A stretch of DNA of 47,301 nucleotides from Saprolegnia diclina VS20 (GCF_000281045.1 NW_008246077.1:225468-272768); one strand, 5' to 3'. Positions 10,059 through 21,861 are shown, numbered from the stretch's first letter. Translations and numbers: made by a program. Notes: a model not told the origin generated them from the letters alone.

Positions 10059-11293
10059 CTAGTCGTCCATTTCCGGGCACAAGAACGTGGCTTCGACGAG
10101 GCCGTTCAAGCGGGCTTCGCGCGGGTTGAGCGGCGCGAGGAGGTCCGTCTCGGTCTCGCGCGACTTCATGAGGCAGTAGAAGCAGACACGGACACGGCAC
10201 GTTTTAGCGTCGTTCAGGCCCGTGGGCACGTGCACTTTGGTGTTGCATTTGCGGCAAATGACTTCGCCGCACATGCGGCAGTGGTGGCGCCGGAGCATGA
10301 GCCGAAACGTGTCGGTGCACACCGAGCACTCGGTCCGGTCCGTGTCGCGGACCCACTTTTCAGTGCCAATGATTGCGAGCTTGGCGAGACGCATGCTCTC
10401 GGCGTAGGTGCGGATGTTGATGAGCCGGTCGATCACGTGGTCGTGGAAGGCTTGGAGCTTGGGCCGCGACGTGCCCGGGGCCTTCCAGTCAATGTGCGCT
10501 GCATACGTCACCTCGACCACGTGCGGCGTCGAGGTTTCCATGACCAGATATGCTTCGCAGCGAACCGACGCGCGGGAATACCTAGCATATTGCTCATGAG
10601 TTTTGCTCCGACTCGAATTGTCTGTCCGTACTCTGGCTTGGGGGGGCAGACGCCGAGGCGAATGGACTCGACGACGCGGTACCCCATCCACGAGTCGTCG
10701 TCCATGCGCGAGACGTCCGTGTAGTCGAGGCTCACAAAGTCAAAGGTGTGTGGGTGGTCGATCATGCCCTTCACGGCCATCCATTTGAGGCCGCAATGGA
10801 AAAAGTTGCCCTCGCTGCGAATGAGGTCGAGCACCTTGGCGTCGACGACGTGGTCGCCCATGATGATGCGCTGGTTGGCGAGAAACTCGTCCGAGGTCGG
10901 GCTGCACAGCAGCTTCATGACGTCCTTGACGGTCCCGTTCACGCGCACAGTGGCCCGGACGTCCTCCCAGTGCAATGGCGACGCAAAGACGTCGACGCCG
11001 AGCTTGGACTTGACGAGCGCGCGTGCGACCGACCCGTCCTTGGAGGCAAAGTCCAGCGCCGCGTGTTGGCGCGACTGGATGTAGCGGTAGCACGTCGACT
11101 TTTCGGCGGCGCTCAGCAGCGACGAGCGCTCGTGGATGACCGGCGGCGCCGCCGACGACCGCGCGGGTCGGTCGTAGACCGCCGAGATGCGGTCATCGAC
11201 CAGCACGACGCTCTTGGTGCGCGACGTCGGCGGCTGGCGGCGCGGCTCGTCCCGGACGCCGCTGGCAATGCTATGGCTCTTCCCTCGCAGCAT
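10059..11293 (-). CDS. START-FYVE lipid-binding protein
   Basis: Predicted 394 residues in two exons, 11293-10632 and 10581-10059, with a 50-bp intron in phase 2. I chose the ATG at 11293; the frame is open upstream but the extra 61 residues look non-coding. Residues about 30-260 resemble the START-like domain of oomycete START-FYVE proteins (EKSTCYRYIQ, VFASPLHWEDV, VRCEAYLVMET). Residues about 300-370 are a FYVE finger with all three hallmarks: W-x-x-D (WVRDTD), R-R-H-H-C-R and R-V-C, plus four CxxC-type pairs. FYVE domains bind PI3P on endosomes; START-like domains hold a lipid. These proteins form a large expanded family in oomycetes. The gene is on the same strand as the J-protein gene downstream. 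Confidence 0.92.
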
Positions 11294-13401
11294 CGACCCT
11301 CTCGCAACACTGGCCAATTCGAGACTGACGGGCGGATTTCCCACATGTGAAAAATTCTCCACCCTGTTACACAGCGTTGCGTGCGATGTGGGGGCCCTAC
11401 CAGAAAACCAGCTGGTTTGCGCTCTCCCGCAAGCTCTGCCACTGCAATGCCGAGATCGTTTGCCAGCTGCTCGCATGCAAGCTTCCTCACCTCACGACGC
11501 AGTGTCTCCTGTGAGTTATGCATGCGAGGCCGAGCGACAGGGAGCAACCGCCTCTGTGGTACGATCGCACCTGCATCTCGCTGCGGTGGTCGAACCCACT
11601 GAACCGATTCCATTCCAAGCGCCAAAATGACGTGGCACGCGGAGAGAACGCATCTCATCTCCTGCTGGACCTCATGGATCTCGCGCCGCACAGTGTCGAC
11701 AAAGAGGAATGCGATTCCGACCCCGCCACGCACATTTCACACGGTGCTTGAAGCGGGAGACAACAAGATGCATGGGACGCTGGACGTATGTGTACAGGCG
11801 AATGGATGTCTTGCCCGCAAGAGCTTCGCGACGTTCCTTCTGCACCCATGGACGAGCCACGTTCGTTGGCGACCGACGTGTGCAACACGTTATCGACGCC
11901 TTGCCACGCTCGCTCGGTCTTTCGACTGCTCACTGGTTCGACTCAGAGTGGGCGTGGAGAGCCTGTAGGCGGACCGGCTCTGCTTGGAATCGCTTGTTGA
12001 CAATGATCAATGCAGCTGTATTCCATCACGTAGCCCCACCTGCGCCAGCAGTACCGGTACTCCCTCCAGTGTCTTTGTATATCGTTATACGATATCGGCT
12101 CGGGTGGTGAGGCGGTGCTCGACAAGCGGCTTACGCGGTAGGTACGACGCGCGTAGTCCCATTGAAGCAACCTACTAATAGCTCGGTCAACCGTCAATAG
12201 GCTGCACGCCGCAAGAGGCTGGCGTAAAGCAGTCGCCTGTTCCAGCACGTACTAATTCGATCGAATGCTGGACTCGTGCGACGCACCAGGTAAGTTGGAA
12301 CACTGATAAGGTTTTGTCATCCTCGCACTGGTACTGCTACACGGGATCTTGGCCAGAGAGCTCTGGCGTGGCAGCCTTGTTGAAATGAGTTATCAACATG
12401 AAATTAGAAAGATGGAAATGGCGGACTTCCTAATGCGCTCGTGACTGTTGTGTCAGGCTGCGGTTGCATGGTTTTGGTTCCGGATTGTGCGGGGGACGAG
12501 GTAGCGATCACACCAAGGGTCGGCGCGAAGAGCGTTGAGCGACTCGGCAAGCGATGGCACCGACGAGCCAAGTGCCGGACATGCAATCGTGTAATAGTAG
12601 CTACCTTGATCGCGAGCGCAGCAGCGGGAACGTTTGTCAACGTCGTGCGTGCCAGCCTTGTCACCAGAACGCCAGCCACCACAGCCAAGAGCTCGTACAG
12701 GGTACCATGCTTCTCTCAGCCACGCTACCGACAAAGCCTTCCTGTGGCAAAGACGAGGTAATCACGACGGACGCGTCGAGTAGCATTGCAAAAGGATTGT
12801 ATTTGTATCGACATGGACGCCGANNNNNNNNNNNNNNNNNNNNNNNNNNNNNNNNNNNNNNNNNNNNNNNNNNNNNNNNNNNNNNNNNNNNNNNNNNNNN
12901 NNNNNNNNNNNNNNNNNNNNNNNATTTTTTCCTACTTTTCCATGGCGATGATCAGATTGGAATGAAAGGCGATAATTGGCGGCGACTTCCTTTTGCACCG
13001 GCATCATTCAAAGGACTCTGAACATATATATCCATGAAATGTATATCCATGTACTCCGATGTACCACTGTTGTGCCGTCACCACTTTCTTCGTCGCTCAT
13101 CATTTCGTCGGCATCATGCGAGTCAAACCTGGGATTAATACCCCAGGTGAAGCAGTGGAATTTCGATAGCTTCGTAGTTTGCGACCAGGAAGAGCTGGGT
13201 TCGATTTGCCGCGTTTTCTGCAGTAGATACAAGTGAATTCATGGGAGCTGTTCATCATCATAATCACGGCTCCGGGGCCTAACACGAATTGGTTGTTTTG
13301 CCGCGCGTTGCTGCAGTTTAGTGTTACGAAACCTATTTTAGGGCGTCCGTTTTGAAGCGTTCGGAAAGGCGTTGTCAGTGCTTATATCTGCCTCACCAAA
13401 C
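11294..13401. other. Gene-poor region with assembly gap
   Basis: About 2.1 kb, including 100 Ns, with no supported gene. Frames such as 11627-11968 (+) and 12453-12734 (-) have no recognisable domain and no consistent splice partners. A gene lying across the gap cannot be excluded. Confidence 0.5.
12824..12923. other. Assembly gap of exactly 100 N
   Basis: Exactly 100 Ns, the conventional size for a scaffold gap of unknown length. The real distance between flanks is not known. Confidence 0.98.
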
Positions 13402-16400
13402 ATGGGGGACCAGCACGCGCCGTTCACGCCGTCCGTGACGCCGCGTCCTATCAAGCCATCGCAGGCTCCATCGCCTCGGAAGGCGCGGATGCTGGCCACG
13501 AAGGCCCCGATCGTATCGCCGATCAAGGTCTCGGCGTCGCTCTCCCTCAACAACGGAGACCCATACCCGGAAGAGCCTCCACCGCGCGTGAGCAAGCTCA
13601 AGATGGCGGGGGAGATGCACGCGGTGCGCAACCTCGCGAGCCACATCCATTTTGGTAACACGGCGCGGTCCGGCGTTGGCGAGATCGTCAAAGTGTTTGA
13701 GAGCCATGGCATCCACCTCACGACAGATGAAGCCAAGACACTACTATGCGAGTACGAGGAGAACAACGACGAGCACCTCGACTACCGAAATTTTGTCGAG
13801 TCTTTTGCGACCATGCTTCGCAGCAAGGAGGCAGGCAAGCGCATTGATATCAAGAAGCAGCGCCTCCAAGAGCACATGAAGCGCATTCACACGTTCCAGA
13901 GCGCTGTTGTCGATGACTTGCACGAACTACTCAAGGAGCGGCTGCAGTCGTCTTGGATTAGTCTCAAGGATTCGTTCAAGGCCTTGGACCACGACAAGGT
14001 ATGCTACACTAGTATGAATCGGTTTCCTACTTTTGTGGATACATGTAGAGTGGTCTTTTGGCAGCAACGGACTTTCTTAAGGTCCTCAAGCAGTACGATC
14101 TGCCCGTGTCGCACGATATCCTGGTGAACCTCATGCTACGCTTCGACACGAACGGCGACGGCTTTGTGAATTACACCGAGTTTCTGAGCCAGTTTGGCGC
14201 CAAGTTTTCGAACGCCAACCCGCACGGCGTTGGGAGCTCGATTCTACAGCACACGGCTCACGACTTTTCGGTTGCCGCCGTCGAAGAGAAAGTTCAGCGA
14301 GCGTTTCTTCAAGGTCAAGTCCGAAAGCTCGTCGACGATAAAATTGGACCGTCTTGGTCGTACGCCCTACAAAACGATCACCAATCACTCGACTTTGATA
14401 TTGGGATTGTAGGAAACTACGCGAAGCGCTCGTGCAGCACGATCACAGCAAAGGCGGCTTCGTGTCGCGTGACGACCTACAGCGGCTGCTCGCGCGCTTC
14501 CACATCGAGCTGCACGAGGCCCAATTCCAGCAACTCGTGCTCTGCTACGACACTTCGCGTGACGGCAGCGTCAACACGGCCGAGTTCTTTCGGCACTTTG
14601 GCGAAGACCTCCGCGCGTACCCCCATTTGACACTTCCGATGAGCGACGCAGAGTCAAAACCTAAAAAGTTTGTGCTCACGGAGCGCACGTCGCTCCTCAT
14701 GTGTGACAAGTCGAGTCACAGCGACCGACCCAACATCAAGGACCACTTTTCCAAGCTCTCGGACGCTCAGTGGCACGCCTTGTACCTGGATTTTGTGGCT
14801 GCTGACACGCACAAGACGGGCTGGATTCCCCGCGCGCAATTCCTCTCGATCCTTTGCGACTATCTTGGGCATGACTTGCCCCACGACAACGTGAACGCCA
14901 TTTTTCGCGCGTGCGGCTCGTACGTCAACGACCTCATGAACTACCGCGACCTCGTGAAAGCTTACCGCCCCCAAGTCATGGGCATCTATGCACCGCACCC
15001 GAACAAGAACACGATGAACGCCCCCAAGCAGAATCCGACCGAGTACTACAACATGGAGAGCAGCATCCACAATGTGTGCGCCGCTCTGTCGCCGGACACG
15101 TGGCAGTCTCTCAAGAGCGAACTTATTGCTGCCGACGTTCGACGCATCGGGCGCATTTCGGCTGATACGTTTAGCAGCATCACAAAGACGCACATTCCGC
15201 ACCTCCGTGATGACCAAATGGCCTTCCTCGTCCTCTTTTACGAAGACAAGGCCAATACGCACCACACGTGCTCCATCCGGTACTCGTCGTTCTTGACCGA
15301 CTACGACCACGAGGTGACACCACCGTCACGCGAAGTTATTGATCCGATCGACGAGATGGACGAGTGGGAGATGCACGAACCCACAGGCCGGCGGCGTCAG
15401 CCGGCGCCGTCACCTTTGGACGCGACTCGAAACGTCCTCAAGCAAAACTTGCACGCGCTTGAAGCTGCGCTTTTGCTCGCTGACGCTGACCTCAAGGGCA
15501 TTGTGAGCCTCGAGACGTGGCTCTCCCTTCTCAAGGACCACGGCGTCAAGGTCGAGCGCAAGACGCCCATCTTTGACTCGCTTTTTGGTCGTTTCATCAA
15601 CCCAACCCTTGGCGTTCTAAAGTATCGGGAGCTGCTCCTCGACTTGGACGCGGGTGTACAGGCCAAGCAACTGGTGGACACGTCCACAATGACCCTCCTC
15701 GGCGATGAAAAGAGCCACTCGAGCGAGATCCGGTCAATCGACGACGCGCGTGTCGTGTTGCGTCACCACTTGACATCGTCGCCGGCGCTCCAGCGGCGCG
15801 TCTACAAGCTCTTTACTCAAGTGGACACGGCACGCTCTGGCTTGCTTCCGTATGTTGACGTCCGGCGCGTTCTGGAGAAGATTGGCATTCCGTTTGCGGA
15901 CGCCGAGCTCTTTGGCGCGTTCGCAAAGTACTTTGACGTCGATGGCTCTGGTTTTGTTCCATACCTCCAGATGCTCCACGCGTGCGGCGGCAAGGATCCA
16001 GACAAGATGTCAGGCATGAGCGACCTTGCAAGCAACTGTTCCTACTACAGCGCGATCTCGAACGCACCACGGGCGGTGGCGAAGCGGTCAAGCCAGCACA
16101 AGTCGGTGTCGGTGGACGCCGCAGCGCACGCGGTCGTGAACCGGCACGTCGAAGAGGGTCAGTTGGCCGTCGGCGGCGCCGTCGCTGTCGAGGAAAAAAT
16201 CAAGGCGCTGCTCACAAAGCGCTGGAAGACGCTGCACAAGGCATTTCAGTCGATAGACTCTGAAAAGTCGGGGCTTGTGTCACAAGCCGCGTTCCGCAAA
16301 GGTGCAAGCCAGATATGACATGTGCCATATTTGTGAACTGGTGCATTCTAGTCATGGAGAACATCGGTGTCGCGCTCACGTTTGAAGAGAGCCTTCGGAT

Positions 16401-16890
16401 TTGCAAGAAGTACGACACAGACAACTCGGGCCGACTCAACTACAATGTGTTTTTAAAACAACACGTCCACGGCAAGAACCCTTTCTCCGAGTACACGCCA
16501 CTCAAGCCCTATTCCTCCGACTATGCCAACCTCCCCGCGCTGTCGCCATCCAAGTCGCCGGTGCGATAGGAAGCAAGTTGTTGCATCTCATTAGCATCGC
16601 ATGTGTAGGTGCCAGAAGATATCCGGAGCGTGCTCAAACTCAAGTGGAAGAGCGTGTACGCGTCGCTCCGCAAGCTTGACACGGAAGGCTCGGGTCACAT
16701 TTCACCACAGCACTTTCGTCACTTGCTCGAATGGTTTGGCATTGCTGTCTCCGATGACATCTACTACACGGTGCACACTGCATCATTTGTGATGGACTTA
16801 CCATGTCCACTCTAGTTGCTCAAGCGATTCGACTCGGTTCAGGATGGTCACGTCAACTACAATCAGTTTATGCGCGCGTGTCTGCAATAA
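13402..16890 (+). CDS. Large multi-EF-hand protein (EFCAB6-like)
   Basis: Predicted 1,079 residues in six exons: 13402-13998, 14049-14356, 14413-16301, 16352-16560, 16609-16770, 16816-16890; all introns are 45-56 bp and phase-consistent. The N terminus is Pro/Ser-rich. From about residue 80 to the end, EF-hand-like helix-loop-helix units follow one another. Well-formed loops include DTNGDGFVNYTEF, DTSRDGSVNTAEF, DVDGSGFVPYL, DTDNSGRLNYNVF, DTEGSGHISPQHF and DSVQDGHVNYNQF; others (for example DSEKSGLVSQAAF) lack acidic ligands and are probably structural. Long proteins of stacked EF-hand pairs resemble EFCAB6 and axonemal calcium-binding proteins, so a calcium-responsive flagellar or cytoskeletal role is possible but inferred. 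An in-frame ATG at 13372 could also be the start. Confidence 0.9.
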
Positions 16891-17009
16891 GCCTGCGATG
16901 GGCAGGTCCAGATTCGTGTAGTCGATTTTGCCGTGTTGCCTGGGGAACGATAAAACAAAGAATATAGTAATGCTGCACAGTTTACTGCCTTGCAAAGTAC
17001 ACAATTGAA

Positions 17010-18753
17010 CTATTCCGTCTCGTCATAGTGTTGGGCCATAAGAGCATCAAACACTGGTGCAGCGTGCTTGGACCAGTTCTCCGGCCAGTGCTAAACATCC
17101 CCGTTGCTATCGATTGATGGTAGTAAAGTCCGTACCTCGAAGTCCGACAAGTTGGCACGGTATCGCGTCAGGGTCTCGTTCTAATGGACTTCTATATGGG
17201 CAGATACGATGAAGAAGTGTGTACCTTGGGGTACGCGGTCAGAAGCTCAATCAGTTGGTCACACAACTCTTCGCTTCTCTGGAAGACGAGACCATTTCTA
17301 GCGCGGCATGAAATCGTTGACACATCGATGATATAGTGGCATACTTGTCGTGCTTGATGAGCTCGTTCAAGCAATTGAAGCCCACAGCGCAGACAGGCAC
17401 GCGGCAACCAAACATGTCGAGAACCTTCATCGGCAGGTCCAAGCCCGACGTTGACGTGTGGAGGCAGATGCCGAGGTCGGCGGCGCCCAAGAGCAGTGGG
17501 TAGTCACTGGCTTCGAGCCATCTATGCACCGTCGTTTAGCGCCGCTAAAGTCGCACACACAGTCGTACAGCGTCACAATGCGGACCCGCTGAAACTTGAG
17601 TGCCGCAATTCGCTCCAAGTACATCGCCTTCTGCGGCCCTTTGCCTGTGACAGCGACAACGAGACTAGGAATGTCACAGCGGTCCTTGGCCACTTCTTCG
17701 AACAGCACGAGAGCGTCAAAGAGCAGACCAAAGTCTTCGTCTTCAGTCCAGCTTGTCGAGCTAAATTATCGCATGAGTCACGCATGATGGCAGCGTCGCG
17801 AGCATACCTAATAACGAGTGCCGGACGGTCGTTGCGAAGTTTGAACGACGAAGATCTAATGCGCAATGAGAAGAGGAATTTGAACAATCAAGTGCACACC
17901 CTAGAAGCTCGGTGCGCCACGTGGCGTTGGGTTTGGCTGGCACCAAATCGGCCACGGCAGCAAAGGCGTCGTCAAGGCGCACCAAGAGGTCGTGTTGGAC
18001 GTCTAGTGGCGTCGGCTGAAAGAATGCAGGCGGCTTGTCGTATAAAACAACAGGGGAAATGTCCCAGTTGTCTTGCAGCCACAATTGCATCGCTTCAGTC
18101 ACACAAAAGTGGCCATCGGCGCGGCGACCGAAGAACCGCTCAAACCACCGGGCGATCTACGGTCATACTGTCTAGCTTCGCGCAAGTACCACGTCGTATA
18201 TACCTTGACAAACACGTGTCCTTGACCAATCGAGAGCGCGAGCACCGTGTAGCCCATGTTGTGCCAATCGATGACAAGTTTGGCGCGCTTGAGCTTGCAC
18301 GAAAGCCAGCCGATGTACAGCGTTGGGATGCTACGCACAAATCATTGTCCAAGTTCGAAGGTTGGAGTCTCTACGTGGGCGGATTTTGTACAAGAAGCAC
18401 GTCAAACGACCCGACGCAAAACAGCAAAAGCCAAAACAGTTGAAACAGCTAGATGACACAATATCAGAGGCGAAACTGACAGTGCATAGGGATCTATATC
18501 GCACCTGGAGAAGCACCTTGAGTGGTCCCGAGAGCACGAAGAGCTTTCGCGATACGGCGATGGGCGCAAAGGTTCGCAACGCAATGTTGGGCTTGGCCAG
18601 CAGCTGCGGAACACAGCGCTCGCCCTCGTAGCCCACAACGGTGACACGCGTGTCTGGCATCTCGGCGAGCGAGATAGCGTGGTACTGCATGCGTGGGCTG
18701 CGGCCAATATCCCCGAGGACGAGGACAACGACATGCTTCGACGCCTCCTCCAT
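17010..18753 (-). CDS. ALG1: ALG1 chitobiosyldiphosphodolichol beta-mannosyltransferase
   Basis: Predicted 440 residues in ten exons: 18753-18505, 18448-18375, 18330-18204, 18156-17900, 17855-17808, 17760-17569, 17521-17345, 17297-17225, 17180-17136, 17090-17010. All phases close and the length fits the family (human about 464). ALG1 adds the first mannose to GlcNAc2-PP-dolichol on the cytosolic face of the ER. Family blocks are clear: [19 protein letters not shown] at the N terminus, [88 protein letters not shown] with the donor-binding loop, and a WP-x-NW end. The N-terminal hydrophobic strand plus the LFWLLLF segment may be the membrane anchor. RFT1, a later player in the same pathway, lies about 17 kb away. 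Confidence 0.96.
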
Positions 18754-19890
18754 CGTTGCCAAGAGCAAAATTGTCGTTTTCAGGGTCCGGATACGACATC
18801 ATTACTTCGTCCGCATCCGGATAGAAACGCAGGTCGTCGGTTGCACGGAATTTGCTCCCCAAGTTGCGGAGCAAAATCCATGTCCAACGCGAGTAAAACT
18901 AGTGTCCTACGGCGGCGCATTCGACCAAGTTGTTGCGTCAATCGCGACACTTCCAATACGCAAGTCCAACACGCGTGACGCCAGTGCCCTACGCTGGTGG
19001 CACGGTGGGTGACAACAGGACAGTTTCAAGGGACGAACTGCTTCAGGAACCGTTGTGTGTGCCCTACTAGTAGTACATTATACGTTGTACCGCCCACACG
19101 ATTGCCACGCCATCTCCAGCAGCTTCATAACTTGTACGGTTCATTAGCAGTCACGGGCGAAGGAGAAGGAGAAGGTCTATGCTCATGATAGTCTATTGAT
19201 TTATAATAATAAAAGACTCATAACATGAAAACACCAATCAGTTTCAATGGACGAAACCGATCGGTGGCCAGGTTTCGGCAAGGAAATTTGTTCTTGCTTT
19301 GGGATTGGCGTGGTGACTCAAGCTTGGCGAAGTCAAGAGTGGCGATTGGTGGCGTAGAATGCACCTTAAACATCGATAGAACACTTAGAAGAATCGCGCG
19401 AAGTGGTGCGTCGAAGGGTCGTGGGTTCCCCAATGCAGGTCGAAGGTGTTGGAGTGAGAATGAGGATGAGTGCACCTATGGTGCTCTCTTGAGGAGGAGG
19501 CGGCGAGGCACGAGGCTGCCGCCTCGGAGGTCCACGGAGACCAAACGGTGGAGAACGAAATGGACCGTTCCGGACATCAAGTTCACACAATTCAGTCAAT
19601 CCAGAAGTTGGTCGTATTAGTCGGGAGACACTGCCGTGCCTCTCTACGGAGTCGACTAAACGACTAGTAGACTGACTAGACTACTAAACGACTAAACTGA
19701 GGGAAAAACCTTCAGCAGACTGTGGAGATGAAAAACCTCGGAGCGACAACACACCAAGACCGGGTGTTGCGCTATCTGCGAGCGTGGAGCACAGATCGGG
19801 AGATCACATACTCCAACAGAAGGGTTGAAAACCCAGAACAATTATCAAACACAAAGAATAAAATAAGTGGTTACACAATAGTGAGTGACA
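18754..19890. other. Intergenic region
   Basis: About 1.1 kb between ALG1 and the HSF-like gene. No supported coding frame. It contains a purine tract (GAAGGAGAAGGAGAAGG, about 19158) and, at 19650-19700, a cluster of ACTAAACGACT-type short repeats including a copy of the 16-mer also seen at 77-92. Sequence from about 19700 to 19890 is AT-rich and is probably 3' flank of the HSF-like gene. Confidence 0.5.
19652..19700. repeat. Cluster of CGACTAAACGACTA-type short repeats
   Basis: TCGACTAAACGACTAG is followed by degenerate GACTAGACTACTAAACGACTAAA copies, that is, at least two direct copies of ACTAAACGACT in 50 bp. The first 16 bases match 77-92 of the window exactly. This could be a remnant of a dispersed repeat. 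Confidence 0.5.
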
Positions 19891-20532
19891 CTAGAGCGTC
19901 AAGCCGGGCACGTCGAAATCGACCAAAGCGCGCTCAACTTCAGCCACCGAGAAGTCCGTGGGGCACACTGGGAGCGGCGCAAAGCATGAAATGGCAAACT
20001 CATCATCAGCCAAAATATCGCTGTCCGCGTCATCTTCCGTGTCATTGAAGTACGCATCGTCGTTGTCATTGTCGGGCGGTGATGCCATAACGTATTGTAC
20101 GAGGAGGTTGAGCTTGGAAGTCGCAGACGTGATTTGTTGTTGGAGTTCGTCAATCGAGCTGTAGATTTGCGAGAGGTCGCTGGTGTCGTTGGCGATAGGT
20201 ACTGCAGGTGTCTCGCCTTGGGTCGGCACAGTAATGAGTCGCAAAAGACTTCGGTTGTCACGCTGAAAGTGCGAGTGCTGGAACGTCAAGAGCACGCGCT
20301 GCGATGGACTCTGACTCGCAAAGCTACGCCGGCGAAAGCCGTGGAGCCGCAGGCGCCGCTCGAAGCTCGTAAACTTGGTGTACTTGAAGTATGCGTGCAG
20401 AATTTGAGTCGTAAAGAGATCGCGGTCAAGGATCACGAAGGCCATGCCGTCATCCGTCCAATGGAAGATGCTCACGGGCGCTTTTTCGAGAGCATGGTAC
20501 AGTCGCTGCACAAAGTGAGAAGGCTTGGACAT
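19891..20532 (-). CDS. HSF-type DNA-binding protein with divergent recognition helix
   Basis: Intronless, 213 residues from the ATG at 20532; a 9-residue upstream extension is possible but the HSF fold begins right after MSKPSHF. Residues 7-70 match the heat-shock-factor winged helix: FVQRLYHAL, HWTDDGMAFVILDRDLF, an aromatic helix ending KYTKFTSF, then ERRLRLHGFRR. In canonical HSFs the recognition helix reads SF-V-RQLN-x-YGF; here it is SF-E-RRLR-LHGF, so several contact positions are changed. A short heptad-like helix (LSQIYSSIDELQQQITSATSKLNLL, near 115-140, split here as two parts: LSQIYSSIDEL and QQQITSATSKLNLL) may trimerise. The C terminus is acidic. Oomycetes have many short HSFs. 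The target sequence cannot be predicted. Confidence 0.88.
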   Translation of the reverse strand: MSKPSHFVQRLYHALEKAPVSIFHWTDDGMAFVILDRDLFTTQILHAYFKYTKFTSFERRLRLHGFRRRSFASQSPSQRVLLTFQHSHFQRDNRSLLRLITVPTQGETPAVPIANDTSDLSQIYSSIDELQQQITSATSKLNLLVQYVMASPPDNDNDDAYFNDTEDDADSDILADDEFAISCFAPLPVCPTDFSVAEVERALVDFDVPGLTL

Positions 20533-21861
20533 GATGATGGCAAAGCGAAGAAAAAGCAAGAGTGAGGCACTGAGAGGTCGAAACCTCGTTGGATCGTTTT
20601 AGAAATTTCAAGGTTGCTAATCGATCCAAGTTTTTTGGACCGTAGCATGCACATAGGGTGGTGTTAGCGCAAGTGTGGCATGTGGGATTCCGAGCTGAGA
20701 TGGGCCGCCATGTCCACGCGCAGACACACCGAATCCGGCGGACACGTCACGAAAACATCCTTGACGAGCTACATATCGATTGATGACACGGGCGCTCGGA
20801 AGACGACCAATTAACCCATCGTACATGTGTCCTAGAGACACAACCGGAAGCTACAGAAGCAAAATGCACACGACAGTGCAATCGTTGAACGACGACTCTA
20901 AAGAGCCAGCCAAAGATACTTTTAGGTCCACGATAACCATTCCACTTGAAAATTTGGAAAGCGGGCGGGACAACTTGTCGTCTACTCACCAATCGCTCTG
21001 CTGTTCGCTCATCAACATAAAGAGTCCCAAGAAGCTGATACGTGAGTTTAAGAAGAGAAATACGTGGGAATTCAATACGCCCAAAAGTGGGAGGCTCTGT
21101 AGGTCAAGTTTCTATGAGCAGTGTCTTATGCGGCCCAATGTGAAGCCGGGCTCACTGCCTGATTCTGGCACATCTTGCATGCATGACACGCATTTTGTGC
21201 GTCGTTTGGCAACCCACGCCGACCAGGCGAGCCTAAAATTTTGCAACGAACCACGAGAAAGTTGCATTTCCAACACCGTCTCTTGAGCAGCACGTGTCAT
21301 AAGAGGGGTGATCGACGGTCTTCACGCCTTCCATGTGTAGCGACATCGTGTGAGGTCGTTGTTTGCTGCCTGGACATAAGTCTTGAGGCTTGTCTGCTGT
21401 AGCATGGCATCGAACCCACCGAAGGTGAGCACCCCGAAGAATTCGCGCGCGACTAAAAGCAAGGGTATATAAGATATACCCTTGTTAAAAGCTATCGCGT
21501 TGAAGCGACTGGTGCAGCACTTGCGAGCGGTCGTCACAGTCGCCTACGTTCTGCGCAGCGTTGAAGTCCAAAAGATCCAGCGCCGATGATCGCTGAGTGC
21601 AACAGTGCGCCGGATACGACACTTCCGGAATCAACCGGACAATAGCCAGATGTCCGGTTAGGGAAAATAATCCAGCCAATCGCAGATTTGATCGTTTGGA
21701 ATTTATTACGCAGAACTTTATTATATGACTGTATATACATATTGTTAGATCGCAGGATAAGCATTTCTAAAAAAGAGAGGTCGGCAAGCGTTTTCGAAGG
21801 TTTCCAAAATAATACTACTCTTGAGAAGGAACGAACCTGAAGACGCCGAGGTCTGGCAGCC
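20533..21861. other. Intergenic region with weak ORF and hairpin
   Basis: About 1.3 kb, AT-richer than the genes. A frame at 20780-21286 (+, 168 codons) is open but has no recognisable domain, no homologous block and atypical composition; I would not call it a gene without transcript support. A strong inverted repeat lies at 21460-21484. The stretch before 21862 should contain the Tudor-gene promoter. Confidence 0.45.
21460..21484. repeat. Perfect hairpin, 11-bp arms and 3-base loop
   Basis: CAAGGGTATAT and its exact reverse complement ATATACCCTTG flank AAG. It lies in a gene-free region 378 bp upstream of the Tudor gene start. A role is unknown. Confidence 0.85.

Noticed and set aside
8716-10062. 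Plus-strand frame of 448 codons opposite the J-protein gene
   Set aside because: Antisense shadow of GC-rich exons; Arg/Val/Ala-rich and featureless, while the minus strand encodes a full J domain and the DNAJC11 core.
10508-10640. A frameshift or pseudogene in the START-FYVE gene
   Set aside because: A 50-bp GT-TAG intron in phase 2 joins the two frames cleanly and restores both domains.
12453-12734. Minus-strand frame next to the assembly gap
   Set aside because: Possible exon of a gene crossing the gap, but no domain or flanking exon could be recognised.
13195-13215. GGGTTCGATT, reminiscent of a tRNA T-loop
   Set aside because: No acceptor stem, D-arm or anticodon stem can be paired around it. 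No tRNA, rRNA or CRISPR array was found in the window.
14654-15310. Minus-strand frame of 218 codons inside the EF-hand gene
   Set aside because: Val/Arg-rich antisense shadow of GC-rich coding DNA; no motif.
20780-21286. 168-codon plus-strand frame between the HSF and Tudor genes
   Set aside because: No domain, Cys/Ser/Arg-rich composition typical of chance frames, no helpful context.
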